64,000 bases of DNA from Riptortus pedestris (lineage: Eukaryota > Arthropoda > Insecta > Hemiptera > Alydidae): contig CM032228.1 of the NCBI GenBank assembly GCA_019009955.1, positions 206,573,501-206,637,500 on the forward strand, in the 5' to 3' direction. Made by a program: the position numbers and the translations under genes. The first letter of the stretch is position 1; each line of letters begins with the position of its first letter. Shown piece after piece: positions 1 to 9,830 of the stretch. Under the pieces are notes generated by a model that saw only the letters and a list, made by a program, of their open reading frames with translations, was not told where the DNA came from and searched no databases.

Positions 1-530
1 TGTTCATGAGTGCACCTCCGCATCAAATAGCAAAGTATCCCTCATTTATTTTTAATTTCTCGTTCGAATTTATGCACTGCTCGATTTTTGAGCTTATCAT
101 GATCGGGCCAATACGACCCTTCTAAAATTATGACGACAATCAAGAATGAACAACAAAGTGAACTAGATAGAGGGACGAAATTACAATAGAATGACATCGG
201 AACCATCATAGGCACTTGCATCCAATTTCTATTCACCCACGCCAAGTGTAGCTGCTAGGACATGCGAGTCTGGTTTTTTTATAGTCACAACTCGTACAGT
301 TAGTTGTTTCACAGCCTACTTTCTCAGTCTGAATTTATCATTTGGGCTTAGTTTTTTTTTTATTTAGTGTGACTGTTGCTCTCCTGATGGAGCGTTAATT
401 TGACTTGAAGCTAGGCGGGCTGTAAAATAAATGAAAAAAACATTATTTGAATTATATTTTATTAACTTCTGCCTTTTAATGTGTGACATTATAATAGTTG
501 CACCCATTGCTTTTGTTATCTTGTTTACAG
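1..530. other. AT-rich non-coding DNA ending in a splice-acceptor-like site
   Basis: No open frame with protein-like composition and no recognised repeat. The segment ends in a pyrimidine-rich run closing with CAG at 528-530, which resembles a eukaryotic 3' splice site. That site is noted because a small ATG-initiated frame follows it at 569. The rest is ordinary AT-rich sequence with T-runs near 270 and 350. Confidence 0.4.
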
Positions 531-568
531 CACAACTCTACTTGTAGTTTACAACTGTAGTGGTCAGC

Positions 569-790
569 ATGGAATGTGATAAACCATTTATAAACGTTTT
601 TTTGTTGGCGATTGCAGAGAAGCAGCTTTTCAATGGACCAAAAGATGGAGTCAAAGTGTTAAAGAGATCTTCGCTTTGGGATTTACGAGACACCGACTTC
701 TGTATGTTTCTCAATGACGCGATTCCTCAGAGCAGGCTTGTCATAACAAAAGTTTGTACTCCAGAATCATCTGCTCGATTTATAGAATAG
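569..790 (+). CDS. Possible small coding exon, unknown product (73 aa)
   Basis: An ATG at 569 in a reasonable context (CAGCATGG) opens 73 codons to a TAG at 788-790. It lies about 40 bases after an acceptor-like tract (514-530). The amino acid mix is even (charged, aromatic and three Cys), unlike the low-complexity frames elsewhere in the window. There is no signal peptide or membrane segment. The frame running straight in from the acceptor meets a stop at 545-547, so the exon would need 5' UTR before the ATG. I recognise no family. It may be a chance frame, a terminal exon, or a fragment of an unrecognised transposon. Confidence 0.25.
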   Translation: MECDKPFINVFLLAIAEKQLFNGPKDGVKVLKRSSLWDLRDTDFCMFLNDAIPQSRLVITKVCTPESSARFIE

Positions 791-2157
791 GCTAGTTTAG
801 TGTAGCAAAAACAGACTGCAAATGCACAATTTTTTTTTAAAGCTTGGGCATTTTAGTTATCAGCTCATGTAGAAATTATAATTTAATTTGTTATTTTTTT
901 CAAATTTTTAGACTAATTTATCCTAATATTAGATATATTTTTGGTATGGCCATATAATTAGCTCAAAATCTAGTTTGTACAAAGAAATTTTCATTTTATG
1001 AAGGAGATATATTACCTTCCATGATCAAGATATTTTCGTTTTTAAGTATTCTTTAGTTGCATATTTTAAAATTATTTTGCTTTTATATAACAGCTGAATT
1101 TTTAACAATACAAGCTATTCCTAAATGAAAAATATTTTGACCAGTGTTGTTTCTGGGTGAATTTAAAAAGATAAGGAAGTTAAAATTCTAATAAAATGAG
1201 AGTATGGTTTTGTCCAACACACAACATTTTCAAGGATAAAACTGGAATATTTTAATTTTTGAATAACACAATTTTAGTTTTGAATTAATATTCCCTTTAA
1301 TATAAACTTGTTATTGATAATTCTGACATATTAGTGCTTTCAATGGAATACAAAAGTATTTCTCAAAATGTTTTTATTAAAGTGCTTTCAGTGATTCAGG
1401 CCTGAATGTTTTTTTTTATTGGCTATGGAACAGTGAAAGCTCATAAAATTAAAATCAGGAATAATATCAAAATTATGGGGGGGGCAGTTGAAATTCTAGG
1501 ATGTTACAATTCAAACGGATATTCAAAAAGAATATAGATTTCTTAGAAGACTTCTGGAAGGTGCCTTTTTTAACGTTTAACAAAAAATGAGTGGTGACAT
1601 ATTTAACTACAAAAATTATAATTTTTAAGTTTAAACCTTAGTTATAAGATTGGAGGCCAGATCCAGATAACCTTTATTCAGGACTAGGCAGTATGTTTAA
1701 TAAAACAGGGATAAACCAAACAACAAGCTGAGATCTGACTGGTATGACTCCTGTTTATCATTAATACAATTGGTACAATGCTGGATTACAGTATTAGAGT
1801 AAGAGTTACTTGAATTTAGTTATAATCACTAAATTATATATAAATCATAATACTTGCGAAAATACTAAAATCGCTGTGTTTTCGAGGAGAAGATGTTAGT
1901 TGATACTCTTCAAAAAGTGCATGCGCAGTGTGTATATAACACCATAATCAGATTAAACTAATATTTACCTTAACTAGTTACCTTAACTTAAGCATAGGGT
2001 AATGTCACAATACTCAACTGCATTCAGTGAGAAATATATTTCACATGGCGATTCCTTGAAGTTTTACTCAAAAGCCTGCCACTACATTCATTATGAAACT
2101 CAGGTACCAGCCATATTCTGTGAAGGCGAAATGGGAACACCAGCATTATTTATCCAA
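791..2157. other. AT-rich intergenic DNA, nothing recognised
   Basis: About 1.4 kb of AT-rich sequence with frequent stops in all frames. It has T- and A-runs and an 8-base G-run near 1478. A 69-codon frame at 2002-2211 runs into the repeat tail described next and looks accidental. Confidence 0.5.
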
Positions 2158-2447
2158 TTGAGTAAGTATCCTTACCTTTGGAATATGAAGGATGGTAGAC
2201 GAACCAATTGATAAAGATCAGTAAAAAGGAGTTGTCCTCTACTGTTTTTAATTTTATGCAGAGTGCACTTTCGGAGTCAGTGCTCCATCGTCAGTGCCTG
2301 CTGATTATAGCTGTGTAGCCTGGACAACAACCGCCGGGCGACACAGCTCCCAGATGTCCAGGCTACACAGCTATAATCAGCAGGCACTGGCGATGGAGCG
2401 CAGACTCCGAAAGTGCACTCTGCATAAAATTAAAAACAGTAGAGGAC
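2158..2447. repeat. Head-to-head duplicated LINE 3' tail: palindrome with 92-bp arms
   Basis: Bases 2234-2325 are the reverse complement of 2356-2447 with about three mismatches; a 30-base spacer (2326-2355) separates the arms. The right arm is continuous with the R1-like LINE ending at 2363-3548 on the minus strand. The left arm continues outward (2158-2233) as the distal part of the same 3' tail, read on the other strand. The same tail occurs at 10085-10260 and 37288-37333, and more weakly at 47470-47560. The sequence therefore shows two LINE 3' ends facing each other, which could arise from twin-priming inversion or from two opposed insertions. Confidence 0.85.
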
Positions 2448-3548
2448 AAGGCCTCTTGGGCAAAGGTCCTGAAGGCTGAACATCTATCAGCGTCGTTTAC
2501 AAACATATGGTAGCTCTCAGGAGGCCAGTTCACATATGAGAAAGCACTCATTAGCCGAATACGCTTGGCGTTGAAACGCGGACATTGGAGGATCACATGG
2601 TCAGCCGTATTCAATTCGCCACAAGAGCACAATGGCGATTCCTTTCGTTTGAAGAAATGGAGCTAGTTATTGAAGTCCCCGTGACCACTGATAAGTTGGC
2701 TGTTGAAGTAATCTGGGAAGTACTACATCAGCTTAGTTCTTGTCCTGGACATCTTGGAAAAATTTGTAGGCATTCCTACCTTTGCTGGAGTTGGTCCAGC
2801 GACTATGCCAACTGTCCCAGATGGTTTCTTCAATATGGTGGAGTGCTTCTCTACGGTCATGTTGTTCTATTGTGAAGATAGACTCTCCTATCTTGTAACC
2901 CCCTGGCTGCTTGGTATATAGCGACCCGCTTTGCTACCTCCAGGTCTATCGGAAGCTGGCCAGCCATCACCTGCAATGCATCGCTCGAAACTGTCCGATA
3001 CGCCCTGGTTACCATTAGGAGAGCTCTTCTTTGGGCTTGGCATAGAAGGTTTTTGTTCGCTTTCGACATCTTTTGGGCCAAGGGCGGAGCTGCGTAGCAC
3101 ACTATAGGGACAAACAAAGCTTTATATAAATTCCTTCTGTTCTTATCAGTGATGCCCCAAGTATTACGTGCTATTGTCCTTAGATGGTGAAATCGTCCGC
3201 TGACCGAATCCCGGAGATGAGAAGCGTGAGGGTTGAGATTTACCTCTCCCCGATGTTGAGTCCTAGGTATACTACTTTGGGCTGCAGTTGAAGCCTGGTC
3301 TGACCTATTACCAACCTTGGGGGCCACCTATGACAAAGCTTTCCTTTTAACAAGATGCTCTGTGTTTTCTGGTCATTGAGCTGAAGTTTATTTTGAAAAC
3401 ACCAATCCTGTATAGCGTTAATGATCCGCTGACCCCCCACTTCCAGCTCCTGCCTACTATTGCCCCTAACTAAGCAGCACAGATCGTCTACATAAGCCGT
3501 AACCTCAATGCCAAGGGACAGCAACTTAAGTAGCAGCTCGTCAAACAC
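2363..3548 (-). pseudogene. R1-like LINE ORF2 fragment (reverse transcriptase end and C-terminal Cys-His domain)
   Basis: Minus-strand pieces in shifting frames give the C-terminal half of a non-LTR retrotransposon ORF2. The first piece (3548-3240) carries the RT catalytic box YVDD (about 3494-3483) followed by the thumb region. The second (3327-2857) continues through a post-RT region containing the 'VSSDALQVMAGQLPIDLE' stretch typical of R1-clade elements. The third (2632-2363) has a CxCG...H....C motif like the terminal zinc-binding motif of that clade. At least two frameshifts and a 5' truncation near 3549 make it dead. Clade assignment is by family pattern, not by a search. Confidence 0.85.
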
Positions 3549-3549
3549 C

Positions 3550-4940
3550 AGAGGTTTTCATCACCTACAGAGTCCAATCTTCCATCTGTAAATGTCACGT
3601 GGAATATGAATATGTCTCATTATCAGACCAAAACGGCCAATTTTTCTATTGCTGTTGGCTAGTCTAGACTAGATTTTCTAGGATTATTATGCCCTTAAAT
3701 AGTGTAGTTTCATTGTTTACAATAAATAACTATTACTAAATTACTTGTCAAAAATAAAGTAATACTTATCCTATATAATATAACAAAAATAATGTTCTTC
3801 TTATTCTGGACCCAATATTATTTATATATTCTTCATATTTTATGGCAAGGGTCTCCAATAAAAAACATACACCTTCAATTTTGAAAAAGTTCAAATAATT
3901 GATAAAGAAATAAATAATACTAAACGAAAAATAAAAGAGAATATTCGCATAATAAAAAATTGAAATAGGGCAGTAAACAAAAAAAACAAAAATCAAATAC
4001 CTCAGTCATATATTCTATAACATTTTACCTTAAATTTTATTTCTATTTTAAATAATGACGCGGAATAATCGAGTTCAAGAATGACTTGGGAATAATTGAT
4101 TTGTTGTCAGCTGACTAAACCTACCTCGGGAACCTCTCACTATCAACTACCTCCTCTGTGAGGACAGTCGCAACGAATGTAAAAGGGAAACCATCACTTC
4201 AGAAATGTAAGTAGCAATTTATAATTAGATTTAATAAATATGTTTTGGATGTAGGCACATACTAATACAATATGTAGCGAAACAATTATAAAGGGATGTG
4301 TTAAATTAATATTATTAATTTTTCATATTTTTTTTGAAAAGGATATCCCCTGAAGAGGTGAAGAATATATAAAAAAAAAATATATATGTAGAATTTTTAA
4401 TATATATATATATATATATATTAAATTCCTTTTTTACTTTACTTTTTTATATATTTTATTTGTTTATTTTTTAAATAATGTTTTTATCATTTTTTAATTT
4501 TTTTCCTTAATAATAATATTTATTTTTTTAAATTTAATTTTGAATATATATGCACTAGAAGAAATAACAATTTGCAATTTACAGTAAATAACTATTTCTT
4601 AAGTACTTAAATAAAATAATGTAATACTAATCCTAAATAAATGCAAATAATAAATTCAATTTTTATTATATACTGTATACTACTATAAACAATGAAAAGC
4701 TTAATAAACTACTGATCTAAAATACTAGTGATAAATAATCAATTTTTTATACATGTTCAAAATGTTTCTTCGCGTTATTCTACGTAATTAAAAAAGGTTT
4801 GGTTATGGTGAATAACTGTTACTAAAGTACTTAAATAAAATAAAATAATGCTAATTCGAAATAATATAATACAATATTTAATATATAAACACAAAATTCC
4901 TTTTTTCTGTAATCGTTGAATAATGGTAACATTACTAAAC
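3550..4940. other. Very AT-rich intergenic DNA
   Basis: No gene seen. The segment has long A/T runs and a (TA)n tract near 4399-4420. Several near-identical short phrases recur, such as ATAACTATTNCTNAANTACTT at about 3727, 4588 and 4811, suggesting old local duplication. Short hydrophobic frames here follow from base composition. Confidence 0.5.
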
Positions 4941-4946
4941 TGAAAT

Positions 4947-5073
4947 GAGTGAAGAAAGTGAAACATTTTGCAATAGAGTGAAGAAAGTAATCACTTTCTT
5001 CACAAGTGAAGAAACGTTTCACGAACCGGTAAACGTTTCACTCGTGTTGTAAAATGATCTACTTTCGTCACTT
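4947..5073. repeat. Imperfect nested palindrome
   Basis: A 127-base imperfect inverted repeat: GAGTGAAGAAAGT...CATTTTGCAA on the left matches the reverse complement of the right end (CATTTTACAAC...GAAAGT...CACTT). Inside it sits a perfect hairpin with 11-bp arms, 4978-4988 and 4993-5003, and a 4-base loop. The GTGAAGAAAGT word occurs several times in both orientations. It could be a foldback element or a hairpin born from local inverted duplication. Confidence 0.7.
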
Positions 5074-5327
5074 GTATAATAAATAACTATTTTACTGTTT
5101 TTATGTTATTATTTATACATGAATATATATTTTATTTGGTCTGACAACCACAATTCATTTACGGAATTTTTAAGAAGACTGCATTAGAGATTTTAGGAAA
5201 CCTTAGATTACTATCTAAATGACTTTGTAACTGGGAGAACAAATCAGCTATATATGGTAAAACTGTTTATGAAAACATTTGTACATCTTTAGTTATAACA
5301 TAGTTACTAAGTATTGAACATTATGCT

Positions 5328-5528
5328 GGGGCTCAGGTTAGCCATGTGAGTTTAAGCGTTGACCTTAATCTTACATGGTAAATCTTGAGTGGCGAGTTTG
5401 ATTCTCGCCCTGGGCAATAGGAGTTTATTGAGTGACGGAATTCACTGAATACAATCGTTAGTTCTACCCTGGCTAGAAAAGGATGGTAACCTGTAGATAA
5501 CCCGCCCCAATTAGCCTTAGTTGCAAAA
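5328..5528 (+). repeat. tRNA-derived SINE copy 1
   Basis: The head GGGGCTCAGGTTAGCCATGTG resembles a tRNA-type A box. A B-box-like GAGTTTGATTCTCGCC follows about 60 bases later. The unique body contains CCTGGCTAGAAAAGGATGGTAACCTG and ends in TTAGTTGCAAAAAG. Seven more copies or fragments lie in the window. This copy lacks the usual (TAA)n tail: at GCAAAAAG it runs directly into the 5' end of the R-HINE repeat, so the R-HINE element seems to have inserted in, or recombined with, the A-run. Confidence 0.85.
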
Positions 5529-6316
5529 AGTCCGTCACGCAGGGGCTGCGTAAACTAAGCAGATTTCCCACGTGAAGGTTTACAATAGATAAATATACAT
5601 ACAGGTAACACAGCCGTGAATGCTCACTAAATGCACAATACAAGGCTGAATTGTAAACAAACAGGCATGCCAACCTCGTAGCGCGGCATAGATAGACCGG
5701 AAAGACAAACAATTAATGAAATATATTTGAATATAACATATTAATTTTATTGAAAACAATTTACTAACGCTTGTGGTGTTATTTGTAATGAATCACAATC
5801 AGTTTTATCTCAATCACTCAAATTTTAGTAATCCAAAAACAAAAGAAGGCAACGTTCAACAGAACGTATTTGCATATATCTCACAAAGTAAAAGTTCAAT
5901 GAAAACAATATTTGGTATTTAGGCTTCAATTAATATCTTTTATTAAAAAACAGAACATTATTTATGTAACATTAGTAGAAGTGGGAGTTCACTGAAGGCT
6001 GAAAACTGAAAAATGCAAATATCTCGGTTAATATTCAAGATAGAGAATAAATGTATATAACATTATTTATAGTGTATTTAATTTTCAATAAGATTGATTT
6101 TATACACTTGTTCGATCCGACTTATAGTAACGGAGATATTTCGAATTTTCGAAATTCTCCCCTTCTAAACCCCTCCTCCCCCTGGTCCGATTTCAGCCGT
6201 TAACGAACTTAATCTTTCTTTTCACATAAATCGACTAAATATCGAGTTTGGTAATGATTACACAAAAATTGCGACCGCTAGAGTGGTAACAGACAAATAT
6301 ATAGATAGATAGATAG

Positions 6317-6376
<60 letters not shown>

Positions 6377-6499
6377 TTTTGAACGGACCTCATTTTCGTC
6401 ATCACCTAGGTAGGATCGATGGACATTTGAAGAAAAATTCGAAAATTCCGTCATGAGTACAACCTCAATAGCTGATTTCCCTTAAGGGAAATCTGCTAA
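5525..6499 (+). mobile_element. R-HINE repeat copy 1, near full length (Helentron/HINE-like candidate)
   Basis: It starts at AAAAAGTCCGTCACGC with a 5' hairpin (CGCAG/CTGCG) and the motif AGCAGATTTCCC. It ends with a perfect 20-base palindrome (GATTTCCCTTAAGGGAAATC) followed by TGCTAA. AGCAGATTTCCC is thus present near both ends in inverted orientation. Inside are the inverted pair AAATATCTCGGTTA / TAACGGAGATATTT and a (TA)n microsatellite (6318-6373). No coding capacity. Subterminal inverted repeats, a 3' hairpin, a CTAA-type end and an internal microsatellite are features of non-autonomous Helentrons (HINE/DINE-1 type); that assignment is inference. This copy has about 370 more internal bases than 37806-38427. 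Confidence 0.7.
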
Positions 6500-6973
6500 A
6501 AGAGGACGTTAATAAATAATTTAATTTAAATTTTGAACATCACATTCTTCAATTTAGTACTATTCCACTTTGATACCTTATGTACAATGCTACCCTTTGA
6601 TATATCAGACCCATATGATATTCCCATCCCTTTCACTTTATAGATATGTAATTGGCATTTCCAAGTAAAACAGTGATATGTAGTGATGAAGGTAGCTGAT
6701 GAGTTATGAGTCCCACGTATTAGGCTATCCTTCAATCCCGCCCTCTGGTAAGGTGTATCCTTCTCATCAGAGGCTTTTGCATAAATCAAGAACACTCTCT
6801 CCCCTCCATCTTTAAAATACCGCCAACCACAGAGTGGATTGAAAGGCTTTCACTTAGAAGATTGAAGCCTACTTCATTGAGGTAATTGCGCGCCTTAAAT
6901 CTCCTGTCTTTATTTCTTGAGAAATTCTTTTTTCCTAAGCAAAAAGCTTGCTTGTGAAGCTCAGAAAATTTAT

Positions 6974-6976
6974 GTA

Positions 6977-7036
<60 letters not shown>
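6974..7036. repeat. (TA)n followed by (CA)n microsatellite
   Basis: About 20 TA units run directly into eight CA units ending near 7036. The flanking DNA on both sides (6500-7095) holds no recognisable gene or element. Confidence 0.9.
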
Positions 7037-7107
7037 TATCACTTTCCACGCAAAACGTATCATTTTGAAATTACAATGAGGAAGTGGTAACATGTTAAAA
7101 TGTTTAC

Positions 7108-7282
7108 TAAGAAGTAGAAGTAATTTAACGAGGTTAAGAATTGGCCATTCACGAATGACTCACACTTAAATACTTTCTGGAGAAGACTTACTATAAAACA
7201 ATGACTAATCTAAGGACTCACATAGACCTATCTTACACTTTGATTGAATTTCTACATGACCGTAGCCTGCGTAAAGGTTGAC
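7108..7282 (+). pseudogene. Short LINE ORF2 C-terminal fragment
   Basis: This stretch parallels 15300-15480: TTTAACGAGGTTAAGAATTGGCCATTC, then a TGGAGAAGAC segment, then CTTACTATAAAAC, then ACTCACATAGACCTA. In the longer copy these encode the 'LTRLRI..SRLT..LLTGED' and Cys/His end of an RNase H-bearing LINE. This copy has an internal deletion that removes the CxxC codons, plus stops. Confidence 0.75.
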
Positions 7283-7398
7283 TGGGAATCTGAAGGATTG
7301 GTTAAGGGCGGAGGAGGTTGGAGTTCCGTGTCTTTTGTGGCATGTGGCACCTAAGATGTAAGAAATGAATTTGGAATCAAGGAGAACGAGTTTTACAT

Positions 7399-7454
7399 AC
7401 TCTCTCTCTTTCTCTCTATCTATCTATCTCTCTCTATCTATCTCTTTCTATCTA

Positions 7455-7496
<42 letters not shown>

Positions 7497-7518
7497 TCTC
7501 TCACACACGCACACACTT
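7399..7518. repeat. (CT)n/(CTAT)n/(CA)n compound microsatellite
   Basis: Mixed CT and CTAT tandem units pass into CT dinucleotides (7461-7489) and then ACAC. The Ser/Leu-rich open frame across it is a by-product of the repeat. Confidence 0.9.
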
Positions 7519-7562
7519 CAGTTCACTTAATTTATTTTAGTTCTACGTATTTCATGGTTTAA

Positions 7563-9083
7563 CCCTTAATTGGCCAGAAACTCAAAAAATGACTTGAAAT
7601 GAAAAATTGTCTTAAAAACTCCTTTTTTGTGTTCCTAAGAAATAGAATATATAAGGTTTTACTTTATATTTTTTTTCTGAACAAAAATATTACATGGTGT
7701 CTTTAAGTACACTTTGGCCAGTTACCCTAAAACCTTAGCGGTGTCTTTAAGTACACTCTGGCCAATCACCGTAAATCAATGGGGGTGTCTGTAAGTTATG
7801 TTAAAAAACTGACATAGTTTCTAAAAATGTAATTAAATAATTTATTATGTAATAAAAGAAACTTGTTGTAAATAAAAAATAAGTACATTGTAAACAAAAT
7901 ATAAATCCGTGAAAAATATCATTAAACCTTCACTTCTCCATGAAATTCAAAAGAACAGGGCCTTTCACATGAGTTACAAAGTTTTATATTACATTTTCGG
8001 CAAAAAACAATTGTTTGATTTTGGTGACACAGTCTGCACTTTCCTTTTGTAGTGAATACTTGCCAATGGTGCATCCCATCAAGTCTTGCTGCATTGGCTA
8101 TGAGAGCTGCAGCAGTTCTTGGCTGCAATTGGTGGTCCTGGCTCCACTAGCCCTTTTAGCTCGCTGGTCCAGCAGAATATCCTCTGCAATGTGTATTCGA
8201 AATTGTTTACAAGTCAATTTATTATTGGGGTTGTTCCTTTTGTACAATAGCCATGCGATATTAACCATCAAATCCAATAACTAGCTGAAAATGTTCATGT
8301 TATACTTGTAGGAGCGGTAACCTGTTCTATAAAGTGCAACGTACATGTCACTAAGGTCAACACTTTATTGTCTTACCATTTAATCATGCTGATACTATTT
8401 TTGTTCTCAACGTATTTTTCATAACATCCTCTTCCCTCTTTCATCCTCAATAATGAAATGTTCCAATACTTCATTCATGTCAATTTGAAAATTTCCTTCA
8501 TCCATTTTGGGGCATTTGTATGCACTTTCTCCTTCATTGTCTTTCTTCTTCATCAAAAGTGATACTAATTTTGGTAGCAAAGAGAAAATCTTTTCACCTC
8601 GACTTTTATACGTATCTGTTAATTAAAATGGTAAAAGTAAGAAATAATATAAAATCATGCCCCTTGGGCAAATTTGTTGGTATTTGGCCAGGGTGAACTT
8701 AAGTACACCATCATTAAAATCCATGCTAAAGCTCTATTTCTCTCCAGAATCGAAAATGAAGCACATAGGAACATAAATACAATCCTTTAAAACTAATTCA
8801 CCCATTTTGGTTCATATTTAAATCGAATAGCGTATATTTTAATGAATTAGAAACTTCGCTGGCAACTAGTGTGAAATAGGGTGGTAAACAATGATGATTT
8901 TCTTCAGTATATTGCTAGTAATTAGCTCCAATAACAATAAATGGACTTGTGTCGCATATGTCCATGCTTGGGAGGTTACAGGGGTGTGGACTGTGGCTCA
9001 AAAGGGGTAAGAATAGAAGCAGTTGCTCTCTGAAAGGGTTAAATATGAACGGTGTCTTTAAAGACACCGTGGCCAGTTAAGGG
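7563..9083 (-). mobile_element. piggyBac-like DNA transposon relic in a TTAA site
   Basis: TTAA flanks both sides (7559-7562 and 9084-9087). The ends are inverted: CCCTTAATTGGCCA on the left and the reverse complement of TGGCCAGTTAAGGG on the right. Subterminal repeats accompany the ends: two direct copies of a 31-base unit with the core GGTGTCTTTAAGTACACT (7696-7726 and 7740-7770), an inverted relative near 8685-8709, and a perfect 18-base palindrome (9051-9068) at the right end. A decayed transposase lies inside on the minus strand. At about 1.5 kb it is shorter than autonomous piggyBac elements, so its N-terminal and central parts are missing. Confidence 0.85.
7922..8640 (-). pseudogene. 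piggyBac-type transposase, C-terminal remnant
   Basis: The C-terminal 68 codons (8128-7922) end in a cysteine-rich domain of the CxxC...CxxC...CxxC pattern typical of the piggyBac zinc-binding tail. Upstream on the minus strand, in other frames, are remnants matching the family's end of the catalytic domain: a 'YRTGYRSYKYNM' stretch (about 8345-8300), then 'NIAWLLYKRNN' and 'FRIHIAEDILL'. Frameshifts and stops interrupt every part. The protein would have cut and pasted DNA at TTAA sites in the nucleus; this copy cannot be functional. Confidence 0.8.
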
Positions 9084-9087
9084 TTAA

Positions 9088-9317
9088 GCACGTCAAGATC
9101 TAATCCCTTTACATGCATGCAGTACATCACTTGCTAGTGCACATATTTACGTGCATATGCCTGGTCAGAAGGTACAACGTTTTAGTCAGGCGGACGAGCA
9201 CAATGAAGAGATTAGCCTCTGCTAATGTAGAAACGAAACTGCAGGCTGTAGTTGTTGTTTTGAAAATACGTAATCCAAAGAAATGATCCTGAATTTGATA
9301 ATGAACTCTATAATTTT
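9088..9317. other. Unassigned DNA
   Basis: Nothing recognised between the piggyBac-like element and the hairpin that follows. Confidence 0.4.
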
Positions 9318-9395
9318 CTTGATAGTGATCAGAAGTACAAACTTAACTTATGTGTTTATACATAAGTTAAGTTTGTACTTCTGATCACTATCAAG
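9318..9395. repeat. Perfect 35-bp inverted repeat with 8-base loop
   Basis: Bases 9318-9352 (beginning CTTGATAGTGATCAGAAG) are the exact reverse complement of 9361-9395, around the loop TGTTTATA. There is no coding capacity and no visible terminal duplication. Perfect arms suggest a recent origin, since neighbouring repeats are well diverged. On transcription it would form a long hairpin. Confidence 0.95.
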
Positions 9396-9751
9396 AGCTG
9401 AAGGTCAGAGAATAAAACACTTTTTCTTATTAAATGAGTTCATTACTGCTCTTCTCCACGTGTTCCACACCACCCAATCTAGAGTGTTTCATCATGAAAA
9501 TTCAATATATTACTATGTAATTTTATAATATTTCAATGTAGCCTAATGTTTAGTAGAATAATTGTAATTTATAGGTTTAGCATTAATATTGTTGTCAAGG
9601 CAAGTACAGTTATTGCGAGATTAAATGTAGTAATTAAGGAATAAATGACGAAAAATAACCAATGTAAATAATTAAGATCTATTTGATATCACTATTTCTG
9701 TATATTTATTTAGATAGCAATGGCACACATGGATCAGCTGATTGGAGGAGC

Positions 9752-9830
9752 TCATCCTGATCCTATCGTTAGCTAAATACACTGTCCAGAAAACCCGTGT
9801 TCTAGGGTCAAATCCTTATGAGGGCCCGTT
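9752..9830 (+). repeat. Possible tRNA-like SINE head
   Basis: A TAGCTAAATACACTG stretch, loosely A-box-like, is followed by GGGTCAAATCC, close to the pol III B-box consensus GGTTCRANTCC. It is unrelated in sequence to the main SINE family of this window. No cloverleaf can be drawn with confidence, so this is a weak call. Confidence 0.25.

Noticed and set aside
2585..2875. 96-codon plus-strand frame
   Set aside because: Antisense to the R1-like LINE ORF2 pieces.
5525..6499. R-HINE as a classical TIR transposon (MITE)
   Set aside because: The shared inverted motif is subterminal on the 5' side and no consistent target duplication was found at the copies examined by eye.
8015..8284. 89-codon plus-strand frame
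   Set aside because: Antisense to the piggyBac-type transposase remnant.
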